DNA of 64,000 nt from Spirochaetia bacterium (GTDB taxonomy: Bacteria; Spirochaetota; Spirochaetia; Treponematales; Treponemataceae), in contig CAAGIR010000085.1 of NCBI GenBank assembly GCA_900769975.1, forward strand, positions 1-64,000. Direction: 5' to 3'. Positions 24,790 through 34,174 of the stretch are shown here, piece by piece; within the stretch, counting starts at the first letter, position 1; each line of letters begins with the position of its first letter. A program made the translations under genes and the position numbers. The notes beneath the pieces were generated by a model that saw nothing but the letters and a program-made list of their open reading frames with translations, had not been told where the DNA came from and did not search any database.

Positions 24790-26475
24790 ATGAAAGTAAA
24801 TGGAAAGTACAAACCTTTTGAAAGTGTGCCAAAATTCAACAGAACCTGGCCTGAAAAAACAATCACAAAAGCTCCTATCTGGTGTTCTGTCGATTTACGT
24901 GATGGAAATCAGGCTTTAGTCAATCCAATGGGCGTTGAACAAAAACTGGAGTTTTTCGATTTGCTTGTAAAACTTGGTTTTAAAGAAATTGAAGTGGGTT
25001 TTCCGTCAGCTTCTGATACTGAATTTAACTTTATGCGCCGCTTAATCGAAGAAAATCATGTGCCTGATGATGTAAAGCTTCAGGTTTTGTGCCAGGCTCG
25101 TGAACATCTTATAAAAAGAACTTTTGAATCATTAAAAGGCTGTAAAAAAGCCATCTTCCATTTGTATAATTCTACTTCTCCAGCACAGCGAAATTACACT
25201 TTTGGAAAGACAAAAGAAGAAATCAAGCAGATTGCGATTGACGGTATACGGTGTGTAAAATCTTGTCTGAGTATGAGCGAAGGCACAGAAATCCAGCTTG
25301 AATATTCGCCAGAAAGTTTTTCCACAACAGAAATTGATTACGCTCTGGAAGTGTGCGAAGCCGTAGTAAAAGAATGGGGCGATGCTGCTGATGAAAATCA
25401 TAAAGTTATTTTAAATCTGCCAACAACCGTAGAATGTGCTTTACCAAATCAGTTTGCAGACCAAATCGAATATTTCTGCCAGCATATTTCAAATCGTGAA
25501 AATCTCATCATCTCTTTGCATAATCATAATGACCGGGGTGAAGGCGTTGCTCAGTGTGAACTTGGTTTGCTCGCTGGTGCTGATCGTGTTGAAGGATGTC
25601 TTTTTGGAAATGGTGAACGTACAGGAAATCTTGATATTGTAAATGTTGGATTAAACATGTTTACTCAGGGAATTGACCCAGAACTTGACTTTACGAACGT
25701 TCCAAAAATTGCAGAAGAATACCAGAAATTAACAGGAATGACAATTTATGAACGCATGCCTTATGTCGGTGAACTTGTATTTACCGCTTTTTCTGGTTCG
25801 CATCAGGATGCAATCAGAAAAGGAATGGCAGCACGTGTCAAAATGGAAGAAAATGCAGTCTGGGATGTTCCTTATTTAACAATCGATCCGCATGATATAG
25901 GACGTCAATATGAAGGAATTATCAGAATAAACAGTCAGAGTGGAAAAGGCGGTGCAGCATATATCCTCGAAAAAGATTACGGCATTATCGCACCAAAGGC
26001 TATGCATCCGTTTATTGGAAATGTTGTAAAAACAAAGGCAGATTCACTTCAGCGTGAAATTTCAAATAAGGAAGTGTATGAAGCATTTGAACAGGCCTGG
26101 ATAAAAACAGTAGAACCGCTGACAGTTAAAGATATAACCGAACGTCATATCGAAGGAGAACGTGGTTCAGAAGAAACAGAACAGGTTGCATGTATGTCTA
26201 CAGTTGTGTGGGAAGGAAAAACTTACGCAATCACAGGAAACGGAAACGGACCGCTAGATGCTTTTGTGAATGCCATAAAACAGACACCAGCGCCAAAATT
26301 CAACATTGTTTCTTTCCATGAACATTCAATAGGACATGGTTCTGATACAAAGGCTATGGCTTATGTTCATATTACAAAAGAAAACGGAGAAGATTCATGG
26401 GGCGTTGGCGTAAGTTCGAACGTAGGACGAGCTGGAGTTGCCGCCGTTGTAAGTGCAATTAACTATAAAGGATAA
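24790..26475 (+). CDS. leuA: 2-isopropylmalate synthase
   Basis: The 561-residue enzyme condenses 2-oxoisovalerate with acetyl-CoA, the first step of leucine synthesis. The N-terminal TIM barrel opens with WCSVDLRDGNQALVNPMG (metal-binding D and catalytic R) and holds SLHNHNDRGEG with the HxH metal ligands and GCLFGNGERTGN. The C-terminal part (from about 440) is the LeuA allosteric domain, the usual site of leucine feedback. Its length matches the long LeuA type. GGAGG lies just before the ATG. Regulation by a leader peptide is indicated upstream. The gene converges on mnmE with 15 bp between stops; other leu genes are not in the window. Confidence 0.95.
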   Translation: MKVNGKYKPFESVPKFNRTWPEKTITKAPIWCSVDLRDGNQALVNPMGVEQKLEFFDLLVKLGFKEIEVGFPSASDTEFNFMRRLIEENHVPDDVKLQVLCQAREHLIKRTFESLKGCKKAIFHLYNSTSPAQRNYTFGKTKEEIKQIAIDGIRCVKSCLSMSEGTEIQLEYSPESFSTTEIDYALEVCEAVVKEWGDAADENHKVILNLPTTVECALPNQFADQIEYFCQHISNRENLIISLHNHNDRGEGVAQCELGLLAGADRVEGCLFGNGERTGNLDIVNVGLNMFTQGIDPELDFTNVPKIAEEYQKLTGMTIYERMPYVGELVFTAFSGSHQDAIRKGMAARVKMEENAVWDVPYLTIDPHDIGRQYEGIIRINSQSGKGGAAYILEKDYGIIAPKAMHPFIGNVVKTKADSLQREISNKEVYEAFEQAWIKTVEPLTVKDITERHIEGERGSEETEQVACMSTVVWEGKTYAITGNGNGPLDAFVNAIKQTPAPKFNIVSFHEHSIGHGSDTKAMAYVHITKENGEDSWGVGVSSNVGRAGVAAVVSAINYKG

Positions 26476-26490
26476 ATAAAAGATAAAAGT

Positions 26491-27876
26491 TTATTTTCCA
26501 ACACAGAAATTTGCAAAAATGCTGCCCAAAACATCGTCAGGAGTAATTTCGCCGGTAACTTCACTTAGTGCATCCAAAGCATCTTCCAGATCTTGAACAA
26601 CAGCGTCTAAAGTGTAGTTATCGTCGGCACTCACAAGTGCATGTTTTGTGCAGTCCAGTGCTTCCTGAACAGCGTTTTTCTGACGTGCAGACCCCAAACC
26701 CGACTGTTCACGTTCTGTAGCCATTCCGCTTGTCAGGATAGCCTGTGCTTTTTCATATAGATGTTTTAAGCCTTCGCCAGTTTTTGCAGAAATGCGTACA
26801 GTTTCAACTTTGTCAATTTTACTTTTTCCACTTTCGCCTTTTTCTGTTTCAATTTTGTCGGCTTTATTCATTACAAGAATGAGTGGTTCGGTACAGTTTT
26901 GGATAAAAAGTCTGTCATCTTCGTTTAAACCCGTTGTGCTGTCTACGACGTATAAAACAAGATCAGCATCGTGAGCAAGATTTTTTGTCAATTCTACACC
27001 TTTTGCTTCTATTATATCAGAAGTTTCACGAAGCCCAGCAGTGTCAAAAAGACGAACAGGAATGCCGTTTATGCTTGCCCAGCTTTCAAGCCAGTCACGA
27101 GTTGTCCCTTCTATATCACTCACAATGGCACGTTCTTCTTTTAAAATTGCATTAAACAAAGAAGATTTACCTGCATTTGTCCGCCCCGCAAGAACGACTC
27201 TTGCACCATCCTGATAAAGTTTTTCGCCTTTCCACGAATCCACAAGACTTTGCAGTTGAGAAATTGCCTTTTCAATATCTTTACGGTCAAAAGTATCGGC
27301 AATAGTTTCTTCATCTTCAGGATATTCAATTTCCACTTCAAGAGCAGCAAGCGTATCAATAATCAGTTTTTTTATATCATCAATTTGAGAAAAAAGATTA
27401 CCAGCCAGACGCCCAGCTGCATGCGAACGTGAAGTGTCGGTGTGCGAATCAATAATTTCTTTTATCGCCTCGGCTTTAGTCAGGTCAGTTTTACCGTTAA
27501 TGTATGCACGGAAAGTATATTCACCACGATTTGCCTGTCTGAATCCTATTTTAAGCATTAAATTTTGAATAGCACTTACAACCGCAGGACCACCATGACA
27601 GAAAATTTCGACCATATCTTCGCCCGTAAAAGATTTAGGAGCACGATAAACCCCAAGCATTACTTCATCAATTTTTTCAGAAGATGAATTTTGAATCCAG
27701 CCGTAAACAAGAGAATTCCCTTTAGCTTCGTTCAAGGCTTTAGGACGTGAAAAAACAGAACTGACCATATTAATACAGCCTTTGCCAGACACACGAATAA
27801 TGCCCAAAGCAGCAGGAGAAAGAGCAGTAGCAATAGAAGTTATCGGTTCATCAGGAGAATATTGATTTGGAGTCAT
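26491..27876 (-). CDS. mnmE: tRNA uridine-5-carboxymethylaminomethyl modification GTPase
   Basis: The 461-residue MnmE, with MnmG, installs carboxymethylaminomethyl at wobble U34 of certain tRNAs. An N-terminal THF-binding domain (SIATALSPAALGIIRVSGKG) is followed by a helical domain with the embedded G domain: G1 GRTNAGKSSLFNAI, G2 region SDIEGTTRDW, G3 DTAGLRE, G4 NKAD. The C-terminus ends FCVGK, corresponding to the FC(I/V)GK catalytic tail. It is complete. The start codon overlaps the stop of the preceding DUF4015 gene, implying translational coupling. Confidence 0.96.
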   Translation of the reverse strand: MTPNQYSPDEPITSIATALSPAALGIIRVSGKGCINMVSSVFSRPKALNEAKGNSLVYGWIQNSSSEKIDEVMLGVYRAPKSFTGEDMVEIFCHGGPAVVSAIQNLMLKIGFRQANRGEYTFRAYINGKTDLTKAEAIKEIIDSHTDTSRSHAAGRLAGNLFSQIDDIKKLIIDTLAALEVEIEYPEDEETIADTFDRKDIEKAISQLQSLVDSWKGEKLYQDGARVVLAGRTNAGKSSLFNAILKEERAIVSDIEGTTRDWLESWASINGIPVRLFDTAGLRETSDIIEAKGVELTKNLAHDADLVLYVVDSTTGLNEDDRLFIQNCTEPLILVMNKADKIETEKGESGKSKIDKVETVRISAKTGEGLKHLYEKAQAILTSGMATEREQSGLGSARQKNAVQEALDCTKHALVSADDNYTLDAVVQDLEDALDALSEVTGEITPDDVLGSIFANFCVGK

Positions 27877-30203
27877 GGCAATACCTGTAAAAATGGTGTA
27901 AATACAACGTTATCTTTTTCCGTATGAAGATGAAGAATACTGTCCAGAACAGAAACATCAGAATCAATGTAAAGCGGCTTCATCTTTGTGCCAATAGCAG
28001 GTTTTCTGTATTCTTCACTTGCTTCAGCCGCAGTACCAGTATATTTTTTGCCAGAAGTTTCGTCAGGCGGAGTAGTACCGTATTCGCCAGAATTATTCCA
28101 GCACATATATCCTCTGTCAATCGAATCCCTCACACCAAAAAACTGCTTTTCAATGTAATCAGGACCATAATAAAGCCTGTCATAGCTGACATTCAAATAA
28201 AAAGACTGAACCCAAGGCCGAACAATAGCCCTGTTACGGCATAAAACAGTATTTCTGAACGAACCGTAGTAATAAATGCGGTAAGTTCTGTCAGCAACAG
28301 GAGCATAATTCAAGAAAGTCTGTTCAAAATGACTAGGATAAAACATAGGAGCAATAACATCAACATATTCAGCAAGCATTTCCGCATCCTGCCCAGTTCT
28401 AGTACCAGAGCGATACCATCCGTTAGCACCGTAAATGTCAATTCCTACAGGAGCATCAATATTTTGACGGGCATAAGACAAAAAAGAAATCAAGGCAGAT
28501 TCCTTATCCATACCAGTATCCTGCCAGCGGTATTGTGCATTGTAAAGATTAAGACCATCAGTAGGAAATCTTATATAGTCAAACTGAATTTCATCAAAAC
28601 CACGAGAAATTAACTCTTTGGCAATAGCAACATTATATTCCCACACTTCCTCAGAATACGGATCAACCCAGTTTTCATCATAATATTGAGTTTCAGTGCC
28701 CGTTTCGTTACCGTTTTCATCCTTTATCGATTCATAACCTTTAATGCCAATCCAGGGCTTATTATATTTTTTATCCCAGACAGCATATTTTCCATTCTGA
28801 TATCGGGAAAGTGCTCTATCTTTAAAAGTAACAATGCGGGCAATAAGATAGATGTTTTCTTTTTTAAATTCCTCGATAAAGTGATTTAAATCTTTGATAG
28901 CGTAAGTCGAAGTAGAACCTTTTTGCATTACAAGCGGATCATGAGTATCATAACGCAAAAGACCGTAATCATCCTTCATATCGATTACAATACTGTTCAT
29001 GTTCCTTTCTTTTATGATAGATTTAAATTTATCAATACCATCCTGATTTCGACATTGATATGCAGAAGCGTAAATACTTTTCCTGCCGTTTGCAATTTCA
29101 GCATAAGGAGAATTAATAGTACCAGGATAAAGCATCCACAGTTCACAAAGATTTAACCCTTTAGAAAAACCGCTGCGAGATTGCGGAATCCAGGCAGTAT
29201 TAATCATCCCAGGAACAGAAGAAAAAGCCGTGTGCCAGTCAGGTTCGTTAGCAGGCGTACCAGGACTTTGCAGACTGTCCAAATCAAGAGAACCAAAACC
29301 TTCCAATCGGGTAAAAAGCAAAACATTATCAATAATTGTAAGACCGTCAATAGTATCAGCAGGCTCCGTACCAGTAAAAATCAGTTCACCCTTTTTTTCC
29401 TGCCAGTTAAATTTATAAATGCGGGGCATATACATCTGGGAAATGTAAATTTCAGTGTAAGAAGTACCGTCAGCCCTCGTCCTTATAACAGGAATAATAT
29501 CAGAAATTTCATCAGGCGAAGTAAGCGACGGCATTTTTTCAAAACCAGCATCCACATCATTCCAAGTAGCCTTAGGTTTTTCAGGAAGAATGTACGAAAG
29601 CCCGAAAATAGGGTGTGACATAAAAACAACAGTCTGCCCTTCAATAGTTGCAACAGCGACCGCCTTAATTCCAGGAGTAGTTTTGCTCATAGAACCAAGG
29701 TTCTGCCACGACAAACCGCCGTCATTAGAAAGAAAAACATTGTCCTTAGTTGCAGTAACAATCTGCTTATGATTAGAAGGATTAATGCATAAATCCTTAA
29801 GCTCCTGAATCTGTTTTTCAAGAGAAGTAACATTATTATTAAAAGTTTTGACCGTTAAAAAAGGAAGCGAAGAATTACGTTCTTCAAAAGACACCAAATC
29901 CTGCGTAAAAATAATTCCCTTAGAAGTTCGCATAAACCAGGCAGATTTATTACCACCATTTTCATCAGCAGAAAGCAAAACCTGTAAAATTTGATCAACA
30001 CGCCCTTCAGTCCAAAGAGGAATAGCCGCATTTCTGTTAGTCACCTTAAAAAGACCATCATCAGAACCCACCAAAAAAATATCAGCACCGTCACCAGACA
30101 CCACATTCACAGAAGTTTCAGGCAGTTGATAAAGCGGTTTTACTTCTTGAGCAAAAACATTCACAAAAATTAGCAGAGCGAGCAAAAAATTATACTTTTT
30201 CAT
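27873..30203 (-). CDS. exported protein with beta-propeller-like N-terminus and DUF4015 glycosidase-like domain
   Basis: The 776-residue exported protein has a signal peptide (MKKYNFLLALLIFVNVFA). Residues about 20-350 contain repeated segments such as NPSNHKQIVTATKDNVFLSN that fit a sialidase/Ycf48-type propeller. The C-terminal half is a TIM-barrel-like DUF4015 domain: SIVIDMKDDYGLLRYDT, YLIARIVTFKDRAL, RGFDEIQFDYIRFPTDG and DIYGANGWYRSG. DUF4015 proteins are predicted glycosidases of unknown substrate; the D/E-rich motif DEIQFDYIRFP is the likely active site. The ATG at 30203 is chosen because the signal peptide begins there. It overlaps mnmE. A cell-envelope role is plausible but not shown. 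Confidence 0.78.
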   Translation of the reverse strand: MKKYNFLLALLIFVNVFAQEVKPLYQLPETSVNVVSGDGADIFLVGSDDGLFKVTNRNAAIPLWTEGRVDQILQVLLSADENGGNKSAWFMRTSKGIIFTQDLVSFEERNSSLPFLTVKTFNNNVTSLEKQIQELKDLCINPSNHKQIVTATKDNVFLSNDGGLSWQNLGSMSKTTPGIKAVAVATIEGQTVVFMSHPIFGLSYILPEKPKATWNDVDAGFEKMPSLTSPDEISDIIPVIRTRADGTSYTEIYISQMYMPRIYKFNWQEKKGELIFTGTEPADTIDGLTIIDNVLLFTRLEGFGSLDLDSLQSPGTPANEPDWHTAFSSVPGMINTAWIPQSRSGFSKGLNLCELWMLYPGTINSPYAEIANGRKSIYASAYQCRNQDGIDKFKSIIKERNMNSIVIDMKDDYGLLRYDTHDPLVMQKGSTSTYAIKDLNHFIEEFKKENIYLIARIVTFKDRALSRYQNGKYAVWDKKYNKPWIGIKGYESIKDENGNETGTETQYYDENWVDPYSEEVWEYNVAIAKELISRGFDEIQFDYIRFPTDGLNLYNAQYRWQDTGMDKESALISFLSYARQNIDAPVGIDIYGANGWYRSGTRTGQDAEMLAEYVDVIAPMFYPSHFEQTFLNYAPVADRTYRIYYYGSFRNTVLCRNRAIVRPWVQSFYLNVSYDRLYYGPDYIEKQFFGVRDSIDRGYMCWNNSGEYGTTPPDETSGKKYTGTAAEASEEYRKPAIGTKMKPLYIDSDVSVLDSILHLHTEKDNVVFTPFLQVLP

Positions 30204-30284
30204 ATCAACATTATCGGCCGCTTTTCCCCAAAAAAATAGCACATTTTTCCCGCCACATTTTTTCCGCCAGCCTTTTTGTCAGAT

Positions 30285-30345
30285 TATCAGCGGACATCAC
30301 ATTTCCAAGTCGGCGAGCTGTGAAAGGCGACTGACTGCGTAATTT
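30285..30345. repeat. rearranged head-to-head fragment of the structured repeat
   Basis: TCAGCGGACATCACATTTCC on the plus strand is the opening of copy D. It runs directly into the reverse complement of another copy's opening (GCGAGCTGTGAAAGGCGACT ... TTGCTGAAA). The result is two 5' ends joined head to head with both bodies missing. Confidence 0.7.
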
Positions 30346-30370
30346 TTTGCTGAAATAAAAAAAACACACC

Positions 30371-30417
30371 AAGGTCTGTCCCCTTTTTTTGGTGCAAATA
30401 CATCGAGGTCTGTCCCC
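30371..30417 (+). repeat. two direct copies of the GGTCTGTCCCC motif
   Basis: AAGGTCTGTCCCC at 30371-30383 and CGAGGTCTGTCCCC at 30404-30417, each followed by a T-run. Confidence 0.75.
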
Positions 30418-30463
30418 TTTTTGTGCAAACTTAAAAAAAATGTCTATACAAAAATCCGAGTGA

Positions 30464-30492
30464 TTGACGTAATTTGTTTGGTGTAGTATAAT
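30464..30492 (+). promoter_or_regulatory. promoter of nfnAB
   Basis: TTGACG (30464-30469) and TATAAT (30487-30492) are separated by 17 bp, about 75 bp before the nfnA start codon. This is one of the best sigma-70-like promoters in the window. Confidence 0.75.
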
Positions 30493-30567
30493 TGATTACT
30501 TATAATTTTTACAAAAAGTCATCAAAAAAATAGGAAATTAATTCTTGACTTTTATAAGGAGTTTCCG

Positions 30568-31422
30568 ATGTTTAAAATTTTGGAAAAAAAACAACTCTCT
30601 GCTGGCGTTTTTTATATGAAAGTGGACGCGCCGGAAATTGCACGAAATAGAAAAGCTGGTCAATTTGTTATTATTCAGGTGGAATCAGAATTTGGTGAAC
30701 GTGTTCCTCTTACAATTGCCGACGCTAATGCTCAGGAAGGATGGATTGCACTTGTTTTTCAGGCTGTCGGTGCTACTACTTTTAAACTTTCACAGAAAGA
30801 ATCTGGAGATTTTCTGCCTACTGTTCTCGGTCCTCTTGGTCAGCCATCAAAAATCGAAAAGTACGACCGTCCTGTTCTTGTTGTAGGCGGTGGTTTTGGT
30901 GTTGCCCCTTGTTATCCTATTGTGCAGGCGCATAAAGAAATTGGCAACAAAGTCATCATGGTGATTTGTGCAAGAAATAAAGATTTACTTATCTATGTTG
31001 ATGAAATGAAGGCTATTTGTGACGATGTTATTATTATGACGGATGATGGTTCTGCTGGCCGCCAGGGTGTTTCTACTGTGCCTGTAAAGGAAATGTGCGA
31101 AAGCCAGTGTCCTCCTGCAGAAGTTATTGCAATTGGCCCTCCTATCATGATGAAATTCTGCGCACTTACAACAAAAGAATATGGTATCAAAACAACTGTT
31201 TCTTTAAATACTATCATGATTGACGGAACTGGTATGTGCGGCGGATGTCGTGTTTCTGTCGGTGGAAAAACTAAATTTGTTTGTGTAGACGGTCCTGAAT
31301 TTGATGCCCATGAAGTTGACTGGGACAATATGATGATGCGCATGAAATCTTTTAAATCTAGAGAACAGGCTGATGATCATAAATGCAGAATGCTGGCACA
31401 AGCTGAGGCTTTATCAAAATAA
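30568..31422 (+). CDS. nfnA: NADH-dependent ferredoxin:NADP+ oxidoreductase subunit A (FAD/NAD-binding)
   Basis: The 284-residue cytosolic flavoprotein starts MFKILEKKQLSAGVFYMKVDAP, with RKAGQFVIIQV and RVPLTIADA for FAD binding and VVGGGFGVAPCYPI for NAD. A C-terminal cluster motif (DGTGMCGGCRVSVGGKTKFVCVDG) binds [2Fe-2S]. With the next gene it forms an Nfn-type electron-bifurcating transhydrogenase that couples NADH and reduced ferredoxin to 2 NADPH. Alone it could be called a SudB/GltA-associated reductase; the tight pairing with a GltA-like subunit supports Nfn. GGAG precedes the ATG; nfnB follows 26 bp later. Confidence 0.88.
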   Translation: MFKILEKKQLSAGVFYMKVDAPEIARNRKAGQFVIIQVESEFGERVPLTIADANAQEGWIALVFQAVGATTFKLSQKESGDFLPTVLGPLGQPSKIEKYDRPVLVVGGGFGVAPCYPIVQAHKEIGNKVIMVICARNKDLLIYVDEMKAICDDVIIMTDDGSAGRQGVSTVPVKEMCESQCPPAEVIAIGPPIMMKFCALTTKEYGIKTTVSLNTIMIDGTGMCGGCRVSVGGKTKFVCVDGPEFDAHEVDWDNMMMRMKSFKSREQADDHKCRMLAQAEALSK

Positions 31423-31448
31423 ATAATAAGGCAAATAAGGAAATTGTA

Positions 31449-32921
31449 ATGATTAACGTAACAGAAGAATTAAATAAAATTAATGATTTAATAAAAACTA
31501 ACGGAAAGCTTACTGCAAAAGAGCGTAATGCTATTCCTCAAATGGAAATGCCTACTCGTGATGCAAAAAAACGTGCTAGAGAAATGGATGAAGTTGCACT
31601 CGGATATTCTGCAGAACAGGCTGTGGTAGAAGCAAACAGATGTCTGCAATGTGCAAAACCTTTTTGTATGGAAGGTTGTCCTGTAAACATCAATATTCCA
31701 AAGTTTATTGGTGAAATTGCAAAAGGCGAATTTAAAGCCGCTGTTGATACTATCAAAGAAACATCTCTTCTTCCTGCAATTTGTGGTCGTGTTTGTCCGC
31801 AGGAAAAACAATGTCAGGGAAAATGTACGGTTGGAAAAGTTTTCAAATCAGCAGAAAAAGCGGTTTCAATTGGCCGTTTGGAACGATTTGTTGCTGACTG
31901 GGAACGTGAAAATAATAAAGTTACTTTACCAAAGATTGCGGCAAAAACCGGCAAGAAAGTTGCTGTTATTGGTGCTGGTCCAGCTGGTCTGACTGTTGCT
32001 GCTGATTGTGCACGTGCTGGTCATGATGTAACTGTTTTTGAAGCATTCCACAAAGCTGGTGGCGTAATGATGTATGGTATTCCTGAATTCCGTCTGCCAA
32101 AGAAGATTGTTGAAGAAGAAATTTCAAATCTTGAAAAAATCGGTGTTAAATTTGAACTTAATTTCCTTGTGGGCAGAACAAATACTCTGGAACAGTTATT
32201 GACTGAAAAAGGATTTGATGCTGCTTTTGTAGGAACTGGTGCTGGCCTTCCTAAATTTTTGAATATTCCTGGTGAAAATCTGATTGGTGTTTTCAGTGCA
32301 AATGAATATCTGACTCGTGCAAATCTGATGAAAGGTTACGATAAAGAACATGCCGCAACTCCTATTTATGAAGCAAAACATGTTGTTGTTTGTGGTGCTG
32401 GTAATGTTGCTATGGATGCTGCCCGTATGGCTTTCCGTCTGGGTGCTGAATCTGTTGACGTTGTTTACCGACGAACAAGAGCCGAAATGCCTGCCCGTCT
32501 TGAAGAAATTGCTCATGCAGAAGAAGAAGGCGTAAATTTCCGTTTCCTTGAAAATCCTGTTGAAGTTTTGGGGGATGAAGAAGGAAAAGTGCGTGGTGTG
32601 CGTTGTCTTTCTTATGAACTGGGCGAACCTGATGCTTCTGGCCGCCGCAGTCCTGTTGCAATTCCTGGTTCTGAACATGACGTTGAATGTGACGCTATGA
32701 TTGTTGCATTGGGTAACGGTTCAAATCCTCTGCTTGTTTCAACAACTCCAGGATTGAATGCAGATGCAAAAGGCCACATCACTGTTGATGAAAAACAGGC
32801 TACAAGTCACACGAAAGTTTGGGCAGGTGGCGATATAGTTTTAGGTGCCGCAACTGTCATCCTAGCGATGGGAGAAGGAAGAAAAGCTGCAGCTGCAATT
32901 AATGATTATTTAAAGAATTAA
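31449..32921 (+). CDS. nfnB: NfnB / NADPH-dependent glutamate synthase small-chain-type flavoprotein
   Basis: The 490-residue partner of NfnA. The N-terminal cysteine region CLQCAKPFCMEGCPVNINIP and CGRVCPQEKQCQGKC binds two [4Fe-4S] clusters. FAD binds at VAVIGAGPAGLTVAADCARAG and NADPH at VVVCGAGNVAMDAARMAFRLG. AGGDIVLGAATVILAMGEGR is the conserved C-terminal FAD segment. There is no glutamate synthase large subunit nearby, consistent with an Nfn rather than GltD role; both families are homologous. The last 56 bases plus downstream DNA are duplicated in tandem just after the stop. Confidence 0.88.
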   Translation: MINVTEELNKINDLIKTNGKLTAKERNAIPQMEMPTRDAKKRAREMDEVALGYSAEQAVVEANRCLQCAKPFCMEGCPVNINIPKFIGEIAKGEFKAAVDTIKETSLLPAICGRVCPQEKQCQGKCTVGKVFKSAEKAVSIGRLERFVADWERENNKVTLPKIAAKTGKKVAVIGAGPAGLTVAADCARAGHDVTVFEAFHKAGGVMMYGIPEFRLPKKIVEEEISNLEKIGVKFELNFLVGRTNTLEQLLTEKGFDAAFVGTGAGLPKFLNIPGENLIGVFSANEYLTRANLMKGYDKEHAATPIYEAKHVVVCGAGNVAMDAARMAFRLGAESVDVVYRRTRAEMPARLEEIAHAEEEGVNFRFLENPVEVLGDEEGKVRGVRCLSYELGEPDASGRRSPVAIPGSEHDVECDAMIVALGNGSNPLLVSTTPGLNADAKGHITVDEKQATSHTKVWAGGDIVLGAATVILAMGEGRKAAAAINDYLKN

Positions 32922-33118
32922 GTAAACAAAAGTAAGTAGGTAAATTCCATCGCGTAGTGAGTTTCGCCTGGCGAAACTCAAGTTTTGCCGAAGGCAAATA
33001 CCGATGGGAGAAGGAAGAAAAGCTGCAGCCGCAATTAATGATTATTTAAAGAATTAAGTAAACAAAAGTAAGTAGGTAAATTCCATCGCGTAGTGAGTTT
33101 CGCCTGACGAAACTCACT
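32866..33118 (+). repeat. 136-bp tandem duplication covering the nfnB 3' end and a hairpin
   Basis: CGATGGGAGAAGGAAGAAAA starts both copies, at 32866 and 33002. Copy 1 includes the last 56 bases of nfnB; copy 2 is intergenic. Each ends in an inverted repeat TGAGTTTCGCC...GGCGAAACTCA-type hairpin (TGACGAAACTCA in copy 2). Only a few substitutions separate them, so the duplication is recent. Confidence 0.9.
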
Positions 33119-33174
33119 TTTTGACTTCGGCAAAAAGTGCTAAACAACATTTTTTTTATTCCGATAATCAGAAT

Positions 33175-34116
33175 ATGAAGAAAAATGAAACAAAAAAAAC
33201 TGGAAATAAAAGAAAAACAAAAAAAAATAATAACATTCTGTTTGGAATTGCTTGTACAGTAGTGGGGCTGCTTGTAATTCTTGTATTTTTTTTGGTTAAA
33301 AAAGATCAGATTTTTACAAATTTAAAAGAAACAAACTTTTTCGAAAACGTTTTTGGTACCACACCACAAGTCATAGAAAATCACCAAAGCACAACCGACA
33401 AAACAACAGAAATCATCCCGTTAAAAAATGAAGTCACAATAACGATTGAAACTCAGGAAGAACAAAATCTAACAGAACAAAATTCATCACAAAATGCTAC
33501 TCAAAATCAAAAAGACGAAACACCTTCATCAAAAATAACGGAAGACAATTTATCACAAAAAGAAATTAAACAAGGCAAAAGTACAAGCGAAACACAAAAA
33601 AAAGAAAATCAGAAAAGTGAAAATGCTGTAAAAACAGAATCAGCAGTAAATAAAAACGAAACAGGAACAAATGCCGCCAAAACTCCTGTGCAAAATTACG
33701 ATTTACAGTTATGCTTTGTAGAAATTGACGGAGACGGATTAATCAATAGAAAAATCATAAAAAGAACAGTCCCAAAAAGTGACTCACCGCTTACAAATGC
33801 AATAAATCTTTTAATAAAAGGCCCTGACACAACAAAAAGTGCAGAAAAAAACTGTATGTCGGTCATCCCAAAAGACACAAAACTTTTAAGTGCAAAAGTA
33901 CAGGACGGAATTGCATACCTTAATTTTAACGATGCTTTAGAATTTAATCAGGATGGTGTAGTGGGAAAAAATCTTTCACTCGAACAGATTGTATTTACGG
34001 CAACAGCCTTTTCAACAGTAAAAAGTGTGCAGATTTTAATAGAAGGAAAAAAACAGGATTATCTGGGAAGCGAAGGAACTTGGATAGGCTCACCGCTGTC
34101 ACGTGCAAATTACTAA
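33175..34116 (+). CDS. membrane-anchored GerMN-domain protein
   Basis: The 313-residue protein has a basic N-terminus (KKNETKKTGNKRKTKK), one membrane helix (ILFGIACTVVGLLVILVFFL) and a long Ser/Thr/Gln/Lys-rich linker of about 110 residues. It ends in a GerMN domain (LCFVEIDGDGLINRKIIKRTV to SVQILIEGKKQDYLG). GerMN domains occur in spore-germination and cell-wall proteins, and in spirochaetes in envelope proteins of unknown role. The ATG at 33175 is preceded by GATAAT only 6 bases upstream and has no Shine-Dalgarno sequence. An upstream TTG at 33121 would add 18 atypical residues. Confidence 0.8.
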   Translation: MKKNETKKTGNKRKTKKNNNILFGIACTVVGLLVILVFFLVKKDQIFTNLKETNFFENVFGTTPQVIENHQSTTDKTTEIIPLKNEVTITIETQEEQNLTEQNSSQNATQNQKDETPSSKITEDNLSQKEIKQGKSTSETQKKENQKSENAVKTESAVNKNETGTNAAKTPVQNYDLQLCFVEIDGDGLINRKIIKRTVPKSDSPLTNAINLLIKGPDTTKSAEKNCMSVIPKDTKLLSAKVQDGIAYLNFNDALEFNQDGVVGKNLSLEQIVFTATAFSTVKSVQILIEGKKQDYLGSEGTWIGSPLSRANY

Positions 34117-34174
34117 AACCCGCATTTTGCATAGTTTTTCTGTAAAGTTTTCTGCAAATCTGTTACAAAAATAT

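Noticed and set aside
29181..29618. Plus-strand 145-codon frame inside the DUF4015 gene
   Set aside because: Antisense shadow of a well-supported coding region.
30286..30417. Possible origin of replication from clustered repeats
   Set aside because: No DnaA-box cluster, and no dnaA, dnaN or gyrB nearby.
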